This document shows, piece by piece, positions 25,919-37,900 of a DNA stretch of 64,000 nt (position 1 is its first letter; each line of letters opens with the position of its first letter). Location: assembly GCF_003286085.1 (NCBI RefSeq), contig NW_020825294.1:2728001-2792000 (forward strand), read 5' to 3'. A program made the position numbers and the translations under genes. The stretch is from Drosophila persimilis (taxonomy: Eukaryota; Arthropoda; Insecta; Diptera; Drosophilidae). The notes under the pieces were generated by a model. It was not told the DNA's origin and made no database searches. It saw nothing but the letters and a program-made list of their open reading frames with translations.

Positions 25919-26363
25919 TTATAGTGTTTTTGGCCTTATCATCATTTGAGAATATGCAAGCGAGATCCTGTAGTCATAAAACTGCCAAGAACCCCAATGA
26001 ATGCCGAATAGCTGACTTCCACTTGTTTTACCTTCTTCATAATATTTGCCATTCAGGGAACTGCAAAATTAAGAACAAAATTAACATGATAAATTCTTAA
26101 TAATTAATAGCGTTAAATCTTGGTAAATTATGAGTACATTACCTATAACCGCAATCAGAAAACCACCAACCACCTCCATGAGTTTTCGCGCAGTTCAATT
26201 TCTCATTCCGATCTAGAGTGGAAAACTTCATGTTCAGGTGATGAGTTAATGAATCTCCGGCTGTTCCTGAATATTTTCCCAACGATTTCAGTTTGTAGGC
26301 TTCCTCTTCTCTTCCAATTTTGAAATCATCGAAATAAGCATAGCTGGTAGCTCCATTTGCCAT
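25919..26363 (-). CDS. Truncated fibrinogen-related (FReD) gene, C-terminal half only
   Basis: Exons 26,363-26,143 and 26,060-25,919 are joined over an 82-bp intron (phase 2). They read as the last 120 residues of a fibrinogen-related domain: TSYAYFDDFKIG, KYSGTAGDSL, MKFSTLDR, NCAKTHGGGWWFSDCGY, then SLNGKYYEEGKTSGSQ, FGIHWGSWQFYDY and QMMIRPKTL-stop. All hallmark residues of this half are intact, including the two cysteines of the NCA...FSDC pair and the SLNG and HWGSW motifs. A full domain is about 220 residues; here the N-terminal half is missing and an in-frame TGA lies five codons above the first ATG. The calcium-site DxD region reads DRNEK, which is degenerate. It is either a decayed fragment under weak constraint or a short gene with its own ATG and TATA-like element. 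There is no signal peptide, which argues against a secreted lectin. Confidence 0.7.
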
Positions 26364-26400
26364 TGCAAGTTGGGTGGCTCAAGTCTTCTTATAAATCAAA

Positions 26401-26408
26401 ATTTATAG
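26401..26408 (-). promoter_or_regulatory. Candidate TATA box upstream of the truncated FReD gene
   Basis: The minus strand reads CTATAAAT, 38-45 nt above the ATG at 26,363. A second TATAAG lies at 26,393-26,388. The spacing would allow a very short 5' UTR. The region is AT-rich, so chance is a real alternative. Confidence 0.3.
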
Positions 26409-27300
26409 ATTTAGACAGATTCTGATAATAATAAATACTAGAAGTATGTGCACAAATTTATTGCGATGCCCTTTACCCTCTACAAAGTAAATACAGTTAC
26501 CAAAGCGTACGTTTTGCTTTCCCTCTGTGTTTAGATTGGTATAAGAGACATTTTGTATTTTATTTTATTTTATTTTATTATTTCCTTGGACATCTTTCTT
26601 CTTGCTGCCTAATTTGATATGGATCGGATGTGCAACTATAACAGCCTTTTAATTATCTTTCATGTAGAGCGGATAAAATGCAAGTAATAACTAGAGGTCG
26701 GCTTTTGCTTGCTCTAATTGTGAAATCAATTGATGCAGAGAAAAGTTTACAATTAAAAAAAAAAAGGAATTCCAAAAATTTAAAAAGGCTTGGTTTTTAG
26801 CAGTAAAATCAATCAGTTTCGGAATTCCTTTACAGCTATTTAACAAAATCATTCAATTCACGATCTCAAACTGGTTTCCATCGCAGTGGTCTTCCCTCGG
26901 ATAACGTGCAAAATATATATTTTAAAAAAACAAAAGCAAACATCAACCATATCAAGTTTGGGGCCGGCAGTGGCTGTCGGTTTGCTGCTTTTGTTTTTAT
27001 CGACAGTTGCGACAATCAGAAAAGGCAAAACCAGCCCATGCCAGAGAGCCGATCTACTATACAGACTATACACACGGCCAGGCACATCCACACCACATTC
27101 CCAGCATATCCACACTCACATTCACATCGATCGATCTCGTTGACGCTGTGGGAGATTTCGAGTCTTTAGTTACCCGAGACGGTCGCAGCACGAAAGGTGA
27201 CGCATGCCGCACGACGCGACGTACAACTCATTCTGCATCTTGGCTATTTTTGTGATTAGATTTCTAGAACAGCACGCTGTGAAACACATTAAAATAAAGC
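26409..27300. other. Spacer between the small-gene cluster and ics; likely ics promoter side
   Basis: No coding signal. It holds a TTTTA run (26,553-26,578) and a CA-rich stretch with ATCGATCGAT near 27,126. The ics promoter probably lies in or just right of this stretch, but no canonical core motif was decisive. Confidence 0.45.
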
Positions 27301-27570
27301 CACTGCAATAGGGAAAACCATATAATCATACATATTTGAGCAAAAGTGAATGCAAGTGAAAGCTTTATTTTGTGCATAAACACACACATTTTCATCAAGA
27401 ACTATGTCAAGTGCATTTATGTATACAAAAGTGACCTAAATAATAGTGAAATTTGTATCAAAGTGATGGAAAACTGCTGAAAACTGACAGCAGGAAAACA
27501 TATGCAAACGAAAATTGCAGTTACCAGAGCTGCGAGACCACTTCCGTGTAAACAACTGGCGAGCCATTGG

Positions 27571-27761
27571 GTATGTCTTTGAATTTGAATACTATAATGC
27601 AGTTTAGTAACTGGTTAAAACTGGACTTGATTGGGAGTAAATTAAATATGCTCTGTGGAATAAGTTAAGTTTAATTTTAATTTTAGAAAACTTTTCCACC
27701 AGCTTGTTAGTTGTATATTTTCGACTGTCTGGCATCTTGAAATTCTATCTTTTTCCAACAG
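27571..27761 (+). other. ics: Probable 5' UTR intron of ics
   Basis: A donor (CCATTGG then GTATGT at 27,571) and an acceptor (CTTTTTCCAACAG ending 27,761) bound a 191-bp intron, 44 bp before the first ATG. The upstream exon (roughly 27,300-27,570) has the A-rich, GTGAAA-rich look of fly 5' UTRs. The start of transcription was not located. Confidence 0.45.
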
Positions 27762-27805
27762 TCTGGCATCTCTTCTGAAAACAGAACAGCTGGAGCAACA
27801 ACAAA

Positions 27806-29348
27806 ATGAGTCAATGTCTACCAGTAAACGCGAAGATGTCGAAAGCAAAGAAAGTTTTGGATGAGGCCCGGGAAACGCAAAACCGGGAACTGGATCTGGT
27901 GGAGAAGGGTCTCACCTCCTTCGAGGAGCTGCCCGGACTGTGTAAGTACATCGTTTTACTGCTTAAATAGAGTTTTATACAGGCAACAACCAGTCACAAG
28001 AAGAAACTCCCACCCACGCACAATTCAGCCTCGCCCAACAGCTGCCAATAATAAATCAGTGATCCTTCTTCATTTTCGTCCTTTTGCCTCTGCAAATGCC
28101 TGCATTGAGTGTATCACAATGAAAATAGCTACAGAATATTGCATAAATTAATATTTCCACATTTATTTTCTGCGATGACGCCAGCGCGAAAAAAGGCATT
28201 CCATTGTATACAGAATCTGAAGAGAAAACCGCCCAGCAGAAACGGAGTTTCAAGCAAAATAGTGGAAATGGAAGTTAGTTTTTGGTGTGCAAATAAGGCA
28301 CTCCCTATGTGCAAGCAAGCCACCATTAATCATTTCACATTTATTTGTTTAAATTAAAAGAATGCTACCAGCAATGAAAATGTCCCATGAAGCTATATTT
28401 GTCTCGCTCTAGCACATGGCATCAATCTACTTGTGTCGTGCAAACAGCTGTTCCGTATAGTACCAAGTAGGAAATTTACTGCTGCTGTGGTTTTTGGGAT
28501 ATTTTAGATTGTACAATTGTAAACAAAACCCAATTCATAAATTTGTCCTAAATTTCGTCTGTTTCTTCTTTCAGTCAACATGTCCAATATCACCCGACTC
28601 ACGCTGTCGCACAATAAAATCAGTGTCATCAATCCGGGAATCGCGAATCTGCTGAATTTGGAGATCCTGAACCTCTCGAACAACCAGCTAGCCGAGCTCC
28701 CGGTTTCGCTATCGTCCATGCCAAAGCTGCGCATCCTGAATGTGTCCATTAATCGACTGGTGAACTTACCGCGTGGCTTCGGGGCCTTTCCCGTGCTGGA
28801 GGTCCTCGATTTGTCGTACAACAATCTGAGCGAGCAGGTGCTGCCCGGCAACTTCTTTGGCATGGAGACGCTGCGCGCCCTGTATCTGGGCGACAACGAC
28901 TTTGAGTATATACCCAAGGAGCTGGGCCAGCTGAAGAATCTGCAGATACTTGGCCTGCGGGACAACGACCTTTTGGAGCTGCCGCGGGAGATTGGGGAGT
29001 TGGCGCGTCTGCGGGAGCTGCATATCCAAAACAACAGGTTGCAGGTCCTTCCGCCCGAGGTGGCTCAGCTGGATCTGTTGAGCAACAAGTCGGTGATGAA
29101 AATGGAGGAGAATCCCTGGGTGAATCCGATTGCCGAGCAGTATCTTTTGGGCATCAGTCACGTGATTGATTACCTCAAAACAGAGACCTACAAAATGTAA
29201 GTGAAAAGCATTAGGTATCCACTGTTTATATATTATAATCATCTGCCATCTCCACAGCATCTACAATCGCCACATGCAGGCCGGACGCAGCGGACCACCT
29301 CCACCGAAGGCCGACAAGAGCAAGAAGGCCTCTCGAATACGCGCATAG
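27806..29348 (+). CDS. ics: icarus, Ras suppressor protein 1 (Rsu1) orthologue, leucine-rich repeat adaptor
   Basis: Exons are 27,806-27,941, 28,575-29,196 and 29,258-29,348, with GT-AG introns of 633 and 61 bp and frame kept throughout. This gives 282 residues from the first ATG, or 272 from the second in-frame ATG at 27,836. The second start (MSKAKKVLDEAR) aligns with human RSU1 (MSKSLKKLVEESR) and is preferred. The body is a run of about seven leucine-rich repeats (LTLSHNKI, ILNLSNNQLAELP, LPRGFGAFPVLEVLDLSYNN, LPGNFFGMETLRALYLGDND, LPREIGELARLRELHIQNN), a capping segment ENPWVNPIAEQ and a basic tail ending KASRIRA. Rsu1 binds the LIM protein PINCH in integrin adhesion complexes in the cytoplasm; fly ics loss affects wing adhesion in sensitised backgrounds and ethanol behaviour. 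It converges on kuz, whose 3' end lies downstream on the other strand. Confidence 0.96.
27942..28574 (+). other. ics: ics intron 1
   Basis: A 633-bp intron between T at 27,941 and the TTTCTTCTTTCAG acceptor. AT-rich, no coding or structured RNA signal noticed. Confidence 0.8.
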
Positions 29349-31726
29349 TTGGTGCAGCCCCAAATGGCTTCGGCCAGCAGAGTCCTCTAACTAAATTGTG
29401 TTCGACTCTTTCGTCGTTAACCAAAACCGTTTTTTGTATACTAATTTTTAAGTATTTGTAACCTATTGACCTACAGTGCCTTCAACATTTTGCTAACTAA
29501 TATTAAAAATGATTTAAAAATGTATTTTTAAATTGTGTATCCTTAATGCGGGCGAACGCGTTAGATATCCCTAACGATTATACATTTGACAAGCAGTTCA
29601 TGCTGTGTGCCGAAAATCAAAGGTGGTAAAAATAAAATATTTCTTGTGTCTTTTGACGTTACTTTCATTAAAACGACTCTAATATTATCGTATTCGTAAT
29701 TATATACACATGGTTTTATTTTATAAAATAGTAGTTTTTTCTTGTGTTTTATTATCATTTCTCATATTCATTCATTCTTTTGTTTTGTAGAAGTTTCCTT
29801 TGCCTTTTTTCATAATCATAATTAATTAGTTTACTTAAAGTCAATTAATTAATTCTTTATTTATTTTAATTAAATTAATAGTTAAATGTTTTTTGTTTTT
29901 GCTCTTTGTCTGTTATGTTGTTTGAGAAAAAAACCAAAAGCATCTGCTTGCTTCGAGTTGCATTTGTTTCTTTGCATTTTTAATTGTTAAATTTATTGAA
30001 TACATATTCCATATATCAATTGATTTAATTTAATTTGTGAACTTACTTTTCGGTTTATGTATATGCAATTCGTTTTTAATTTATTCGCTTACTTATTTTT
30101 TATTCATATTTATATATATTTCATAGAGTTTATTTACAAGAGTTTGAAGTTTTTGCTTGTGTACTCGCAATGTTTTGCAGGAATCGAAGATGGGGCTAAC
30201 ACAGAAACTCAAGATTTGAAATAATAAAAATTTCTGCAGTGTAGATCACGAGTAGTTTGAGATACAGTTTAAGAGCTAAACAATACTTTTGAAAACTGAT
30301 CAAACAGTTTGAATTCGAAACTTTGATTGATTTTGTTACAATATCTTTGATCCGTCGGCTTGGAGTAGGACCCGTGCGAGACTCCGGGCAGTGTCGTTGT
30401 TAAACATTGAGCATGCAATTCGAAATTCAGACAAAAACAAAAAACATAAACTAGTAACCTAAGATACGAGTACTAAAACGAGTCACATACGAGTAAATGT
30501 ACACGACTTCCGAAATACGCACATAAAAATACATTTCTATTCAGATTTATATTTAGATTTAGATTTGGGGAGATACATACATACATATCGTCATATACAT
30601 GTCAGATAACATTAAACATAATCAGTGGCGGGCTCGCTACCAGCTTGCTAAAACATAAAGCTTTTAACCTAATACTAATCAAAACTGACAATAGAAAATT
30701 GTACCTAAGATAATCAAAATATGTGATACATATATAAAAGTTAGTTGTTTCGTTTGCCTGGCTCTGCACCGCACAAAGAGAGGATGGATCGAATCAAAAT
30801 CAAAGCGACATTAAAAGAACATTAAAACATTTCATAAAGGACAACAAATTAGAAACTCTCCCTTGGAATCCATGGTTTTAGATTTTCGTGGTTCTTTGCT
30901 AGTTTACAAATGCAATTTTGACGGCTTTAATTAAACTGTTAGCCTTCGTTACAGTTAAATACAATTTAAATGCTTTGCTGTTTCCGCTCTTCTTGTGAAT
31001 GTCGCTTAATTAATTCGCACAGTTTTTCATGTTTATTTTATTTGAGTTTTTACTTTTTTTTTTGTTTGTACAAACACACATTTTCGCGATTTTTGAATGT
31101 GTAATTAATTTTGTATTCGTGACTTGTCTTTCGAGGTTTGTCCGACAGTTATATATAATGTTTTTTCTTCTTCGCACAGTTAAATGTTTTTGTTTCTTTT
31201 TTCCCCCATACGTTTTGTGTGTTGCGCTTGCTGCTTTGTAAATACATATTTATGTACGCACAGTAAATATGTACACGGGCATAGTTTGTATATGTATATA
31301 TGTTTGTATTTATGTATATTATGTCTGTTGCCTTTTCAATTATTTATATTAATCATAATTCTCTTGTTGCCTTTACGCATGTCATTTCATTTCATTTGAT
31401 TTTAATTTAATTTATTTTCATTTAATTTCATAAAAAATATCGTTCATTTTTAGCTTTTCTTTTCTCTGTTGTCGTATGAAATTTGTGTCTTTGTTTTTGT
31501 TCTTGCTGCTGCGTTTTACACCTCGCAAACAAACTTGCGTTTAAATAAAAATAATTAGCATAAAAATTACATTTACATTTAATTTGAGTTCATTTGATTT
31601 CTGTTGTATTTGCTTTTGTTGCTTTTGTGGCTGTGGCTGTGGCTGTGTTGGTTGCATTTGCTGTCGCTGCCGCGTTAGCCGCTTTGCCTTTGGCTTTTTG
31701 TGCCGCTCCGTTGCCGCCTTTGGCTG
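29349..31726. other. Convergent 3' ends: short ics 3' UTR, then long kuz 3' UTR
   Basis: This is 2.4 kb of AT-rich, ORF-poor DNA between the ics stop and the distal kuz stop. The left part serves ics. The rest reads best as the kuz 3' UTR on the minus strand, where many AATAAA copies occur between about 29,700 and 30,100. Minus-strand Pumilio-type motifs TGTATATA (29,708-29,701) and TGTAAATA (30,138-30,131) and one Brd-box heptamer AGCTTTA (30,662-30,656) are present. Confidence 0.5.
29631..29636 (+). terminator. ics: Candidate ics polyadenylation signal
   Basis: AATAAA on the plus strand, 283 nt after the ics stop codon, followed within 10-25 nt by a T/GT-rich stretch (TTCTTGTGTCTTTTG) typical of a downstream element. 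Confidence 0.5.
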
Positions 31727-31950
31727 TCAAACTTTGCTGTTGTTGGGCGCCCGTGCCGTCGACTCGTACTGACCACGTCCCAAGGCCGTATAGGCATCGG
31801 CATACGCCTGTTGCTGCTGCTGCTGTGTCTCCAGTTGCTGCTCCTGCTCCAGCTGCTGCTGCTGCTGCTGCTGCTGATGTTGCTGCTGCTGCTGTTCGTG
31901 CAGCGATGTCGGCCGACTAAAGCTTACTTGTAGCAGCGGCGGGGCGACGG
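31727..31950 (-). CDS. kuz: kuz distal alternative last exon (glutamine-rich tail ending SKV)
   Basis: The acceptor TTTCTCGTAG opens at 31,950 and accepts the phase-1 end of the 33,277 exon. The exon encodes [19 protein letters not shown], two long glutamine runs, then [19 protein letters not shown] and NNSKV before TGA at 31,729-31,727. The last three residues S-K-V fit a class I PDZ ligand (S/T-x-hydrophobic). Glutamines are coded by mixed CAG and CAA, with CAG dominant. Confidence 0.75.
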
Positions 31951-34900
31951 CTACGAGAAAAAGGATCATAATTTACTTATCTTCCAGACTTGATGTTTTT
32001 TTGCTTATCTCTGACAATATTTATTAGTGGTTTTAGTGAGAATTTGATAGATTTTGATTGTTAGAATAATAAGAAGGTTAATAATAATCAGTTAGTGGAA
32101 TGGTAAATTTTGTTAGTTTGGAAGATTGGCAGATCGCCAGTACAAAAGATTGTTTGAAATAAATAAATAATTTTGAAATATCATGTGTCTCTGTTAGTAA
32201 TGCTTTGTCAGTCCTTGGACCTATGCAAGGATAGACAAAATCGAGTCCTGATTGGACCTTAAAAGATGTTAATTTAAAGGAATTGAATGTGAGATATCCA
32301 CGACTGGTTTGGTTACATAAATAAGGGTAATCCTTGCCACATTTAATCGTAAAATATTAAACCCAAATCCTTATGAATATGTTTAGTAGGAGAGGCTTAA
32401 ATTATAACTGGTTTATGCAAATGCACATGCAATAACAAAACAACAACAATACAATAAAGTAATCAAACACAATAAATATCGAAGGGTATCCCCGAGGTGG
32501 GGGCATGCCAGGAGGTTGGGACAGGAGTGCGAACAGCAAAACAATTAGTGGGAAGGGGAGGTGGAGAGTAATAAATTTTGGGCGGGGGGGAAAAACACAA
32601 ATGTCATACCAATTGCTTCTGTCAAAAATTTGTTTCATTTATGGTTTATCGTGTTTTTGTTTTGGTGGTGGGGAAGCAACACCCCATGGATCGATGCCTG
32701 GGAGGGAGGGGGGCTTAAGAAGTCGCTCGGGCGGGCGTTCGTTGGGTTCGTGTTCGGAATCTGATCTGTCTTTCAAGGTCTTAATGTGTGTCTTCAGGGT
32801 ATGGCCGTGTGATCGTGTGCTCCGCTCCGCTCCGCTCTTGCCGCGCTAGTAAACGATATTGCGGCGCACTGGCTTGGCGGCCTTGTCTTTGCTGCTGCTG
32901 CGACTTCCGCTGTGATGCTTTGTGTCTTTGGCTTTGGCACTCTTGCTGCCCTTACTGCTCTTGCCACTACTGGCCGCTCCCGCTCCCGCTCCCGCCCCCG
33001 CACCCGCCCCTGTGCCGGCTGACGCTGACGCTGCCGAGGTGGATGTGGTGGTTGTGGTGGTGGTGTTGTTGGTACGTGATGAGCGGGACTTATTGCGTGG
33101 TGGTAATTCTGTGGGGGAATTTCAGCGTAGCGTTTCGCAAACGAAAAGAAAAACGACAAATTAAATTTGGTGGAAGAACGGGGTAAAAGAGCGAGAGAGC
33201 TAGACAGAGATAAAGGATAGGGCTCTACAGGAATCTACGGGATCTCTGGGCTCTCTTTGGGGGGGGGGACACGCACCTTTCGGCGCATAGAACGCTGGCT
33301 GTGGCTGTTGCGGTGAGAGTGCTTGCTGTTGTTGTTGTTGTTGTTGCTGCAGCTGCAGTGCATTGGCCGGCGGCAATGGCAGCGGCAGCTGGGCCCGCGC
33401 CACCACACCGCCGCTGCTAATGGCCGCCTGCACACCACCACCAATGGAACCCGGTATCGCCTGCTCAGCTCCATACCCGCCATGTGCCCGGCTGCCTCCG
33501 GCTCCGCCAACCGCTGCTGCTGCTGCTCCTGCGACGGGGCCCTGCGGCCTACCGCTGCTCGTGGAGCGGGTGCCGCGTCCATCGCTGCGTCTCGCCTGAT
33601 TCGCGGCGGAGCTGCGACTGGGATGACCGCCGCCTGTGGGCAGCGGCACGATGGAATGACCGCCCTGATGGCGATCCCAGTCATGCGAATGCGCCTGGTG
33701 ATGCGATCGAGAGCCTCCGTGGCGACCACCACCGCCTCCGCCGCGCCCATCACCTCCTCTGGGATAGTGCTGGGCCTCGTGGGCCGGCGGTGGGATGCTG
33801 CGTGGCCCGGCTCCACGCTGATGCTGTTGCCGTTGCTAAGTTTTGAATGATGAACGGATGAATGAATGGAAAAGTGAAACAAACAACAAACAGGAAAGCA
33901 GGAAATCCCTTCGGACCACTCACCATTCTTCGCAGCGTGTTCATGGGGGCCCTCAGTGTTTCACTGAAGCGACGAGCCCGCCGTTTCTTAGGATTGGAGC
34001 TGGGCGTGTGCACGGCACAGCACTTGATGAACGCGCCCATGACCACAATGAAGGCCACGCCCATTAGCACCACCAAGTACCAGTTCTCGGTGACCCATTC
34101 GGCCACCGTCTGGAGGGTCTCGCGATTCAGCAGGAGATTCTTCAGCCGCACCAACGGGCCGTCCGCATCGACGGCGCGGCACTTGAGAAAGACATCGCAG
34201 TAGCCCTGGAAGTTGTCGCAGGGCGAGCCGGGCTGGAGGCTGATTCCGCCCTTCTGGATGTTGTACTTCTCGGCAAACTCGCTGGTGCTGCGGCAGGTGG
34301 AGGTGTCGTTGCCGTCCTGGCAGGCCAGGTCGCACAGCTTTCGCTTGTCCGCGTGCGGCGTCGTGAACGAGGTGAGGAAGCACTTGGTCATGTTCCAGAG
34401 CAGGCAGGGCGAGCCACTGCACTCGCCTCGGATGCACAGGGCGGTGCCATTGTTGCACATGGTCTTGTCATCCCGGTGCCGGGGCTCTGGACACTCGGCC
34501 GTCGTGCCGTTGCAGGTGCTCGACCAGCTGCACTCGGTCTCCTCCTTGCACTTCTGGTGGTACCGCGTCGGCACGAAGGTGCACGAGTTGGCCAGGCAGC
34601 AGGGACCCTGCGAGGGCGAGCACTCCGTCTTGGCGCGACGGGTGCAGCCCTTGGCACTGGAGTTGAGCGACTGGTCGTACTCGCTGATCAGACGCGGATA
34701 GCAGCACTTGTCCTTGCACTCCTCCTCGTTGAAGCCGCAGTCGCACTCCTCGCCCGACTCCACGATCTTGTTGCCGCAGAAGGCGCCCTCCGAGGCCTTG
34801 AAGCAGTCCCGCTTCGTGTTGCCCACCAGTACATCCAGCACATTCGATATATTCCGAATCGAGCAGGGCGAGAACTTGGAGTTGTTCGGCCGGTCCCCAG

Positions 34901-37900
34901 ACGTGGCGCTGGCGAACATGATGAAGTTGCCATTGAGACCGCCGGGCCGGCACTCCTGCGGGTAGTCGTGCTGTGGAATGAAGGATGTGCATCAGTTGGG
35001 AAGGAATGTGCTCCTGTACTCCTGCACTTACGGGTGATCCAAAATTATGCCCAATCTCGTGGGCCAACGTCAGTTGGGATACTTTGGGCGGCACCCGGCT
35101 GTTGTAGTTGACGAACGTGATGATGCCCGTGTTCAGGGATCGCTTGGTGCTCTGGTACTGTCCCCCCACCGTCTCCGTGTAGGTCTTGTACTTCTCGCAG
35201 ATGCCGCCAGAGGCTCCTGAGGCGCTGGCCACCCACGCCAGGCCCAAAGTGCCGCCAGTGAAGTCTCTGCGAATTGAATGGTTTCGATAAGTCCATCAGC
35301 AAGGAGTCTCTGCTGTACTCACCTGTAGGTGAACACATAGGCCAGGCAGAAGTCCGAGTGATCCTCCAGCGAGTGTAGATTCAAAAAGTTCGACACATCC
35401 ATGTGCTCGTTGCAGAAGGCATTGTGCGGTCCATTGTAGGAGTTGCGACAGGCAGAATCATCATCGATTTTGATGCGTTGAACCTGGTAGACAGGGAATT
35501 TAAAGTATTAATCAAGTGACTACAATCTGATCTCAGTTGATCTCTGTGGGGATGGGGGAATATTTCCATCAGAATCTGCTTTAATATTCACGCCTGTCCG
35601 CTCATTATTTAACCACTGCTGTGGGCAGGCAGGCAGGTCCACTGGCCGGTGGCCGGCGTGCGGTCCGGCGTAGTTTGTGGCAGGACCCGCTTTGTTCTTA
35701 TCTCATTGTTTGCCAGCTGTGTGTCGTCAGTGTCAGTGGCCGTGTCCTTGCGCCCCTGGATGTGTGCTGTGATGCGTGTGTGTGCGTGTGTGTGTGTGTG
35801 GGACTCACCTCAAAGCGTATGTTCCGATGCTCGGTCCGTCCGTCGAACTTTGTGTTGCGGTAAATGTAATTAACGGCCGTCACATGATGTGCAATCAGCG
35901 ATGTGATTTCCTCGCGCGTTTTCACATCCACCTCATACTTTCGACCGCGATCGTGCTGTTGACATAATCAGAAAGAGACACAGAAACAGAAACAGAAAGA
36001 GATGGAGATGGAGAGAAAAAGGGCATCAGTGTGAGAAAAAGGTAGGCAGATTTAATTAACGTAAAACGTAAAACGTTAAACGTACGGAGGAACAGAGTCA
36101 ACGGAGTCGACTTTGTCGCGTTTGGTTGTAATAAAAATCTCAAAACCGCAATGCGATGGGTAGCGGAAATGCGCCTGACATCTGTGTAAACAGACGGCAT
36201 CCTCCCCAGCCTTTCATCGAGAGGCTCATCCAATCCGCATGCCCCATGCCCCATGCCCCATGCTCCTCCTCCTTCGCCAAACAAACACTCTTCAAATATA
36301 TTTGTATAAAAATGCAAATTCAGCTAAACTCGTTGAATATTTCTGCTGAAGTTTATAAGGTTTTATGCGAGTAACAAAAATGGAGGCAGCGGCTAACGGC
36401 AAATTTCTGGCTCAAAAATCAAAATGCCGTGGGGCGCCAAAGACAAAAACAAAGAGCGGGAAAGAGCGACAGAGAGAGAGAGAGCGAAACAAATGCGCGA
36501 ATTATGCAAAACTCATTGCAAATAAACACACGAAAGAGAGTAAAAGAGAGAGGGGGAGAGTGAGAGAGGGAGGGGGGGAGGATGGGGGGAAAGCCTTAGC
36601 TGAGCAGCATTCTGGTGACGAGGATGTTGACGTCGACATCCTTCTCGCCGCGAACAATGCGAAAAAATGAGCGTAAACATAAAATTGCGGCGAAAGAATT
36701 GCCCGAGACGCGAGGGCGAGGGGCAGGGAGAGACAGAGGGCTACGGCGGGCTATAACGGTTGATTGCATACGCTATACACTCGTATAATCCGAAGCAGGT
36801 CAGCAGCTGATTGGATGATTGCTCTGCAGATGCCGCAAAAGTAGGCAACGAATGCCGCCGCGGAAAGGGTTTACGGAGGGTTTATAGAGCGTAAAAATTC
36901 GTTGGATAAATAGGTGAGAAATGTACGAAATGTGCTCCGAGGCTCAAGCATCTGGGGCATAGATTTGCCTAGAGCCAGGGTAAGAGAGGAAGGCAGGCCT
37001 TGAAGGAATTTTAGTAGCGGCATAAAAAGATCTACGGGTTTTACGGCGAGTATAATATATGGAATTCCATTTCCATTCAAAGCCTAAAACCCTCAAGACA
37101 GTTTTCGAAGCACAAACAAATTTCAATTAAATTTTCTAAAAATTTCTAAACTTCTATTTGTGAATTAATTATAATTATTTCCTTTGAAACATCTCCTGCC
37201 CCACAGATTTATTGATTTTCGATTAGGCGATGTGAGTGGGCTCCTCAGCTCGCAGAAGGGCATCCGTCAAATTCTGTTTATTCATATCTAGCAAAATGGG
37301 AAATGGGAAATGTCTGGCTGTCTAGCTGCTCAAGTACGTGCCCAGCCACTCCCCCCCCCCCCCCCCCCCCCCCCCGGGCTGTTTTATGGCTCGTAAAAAA
37401 AATTGCAAAATTCATGGATTTCCCATTTCACAGGGCCCGCCTCGGATCCCCGATAGATATACAGAAAATTTCAGGGACTTACGTCGGCGATACCCTCGCG
37501 TATGTGGCGCCAAATCAATGGATCCGTTTGTATGTAGAGCGAGCAGGTATTCTTGTTGTCCTCGCGTCCTCGGGCCGGTCCCGAGCCGCCGGAAGAGCCG
37601 GACCCGCCGTCGCTGGCCCGACGCACCCGCTCGTGGACAAACTCGTGCCAGTCGCCCACATTGGCGGACGAGCCCAGGCGGCGACCCGTGGACGGATCGT
37701 AGAATGCACCGTCGGCAAAGTTGGCCTCCTTCGAGTACTTCTGGTGGGGGAATTTGAAATCGTCCTCGCCGCTCATGTATTTCTTCGGTGGATGCTGTTG
37801 CTGCTGGTGCTGCTGGTGCTGCTGCTGCTGTGGAGCGGACTTTTTGTGCAGCTGCTTCCGGTGGAGCTTTTGGTAGTCCTTTGACATGGGCTCCGGCAGC

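Noticed and set aside
28504-29260. Minus-strand frames of 164-176 codons
   Set aside because: Shadows of the ics leucine-rich-repeat exon.
33836-33923. Stop-free 88-bp kuz intron whose read-through adds a hydrophobic stretch
   Set aside because: The intron length is not a multiple of three and its splice sites are strong; retention would shift the conserved tail out of frame. Kept as an intron.
34353-35111. 252-codon open frame on the plus strand
   Set aside because: It lies antisense to the kuz metalloprotease and disintegrin exons and crosses the 34,971-35,031 intron; its composition (A, R, G, L) is the mirror of GC-rich kuz codons.
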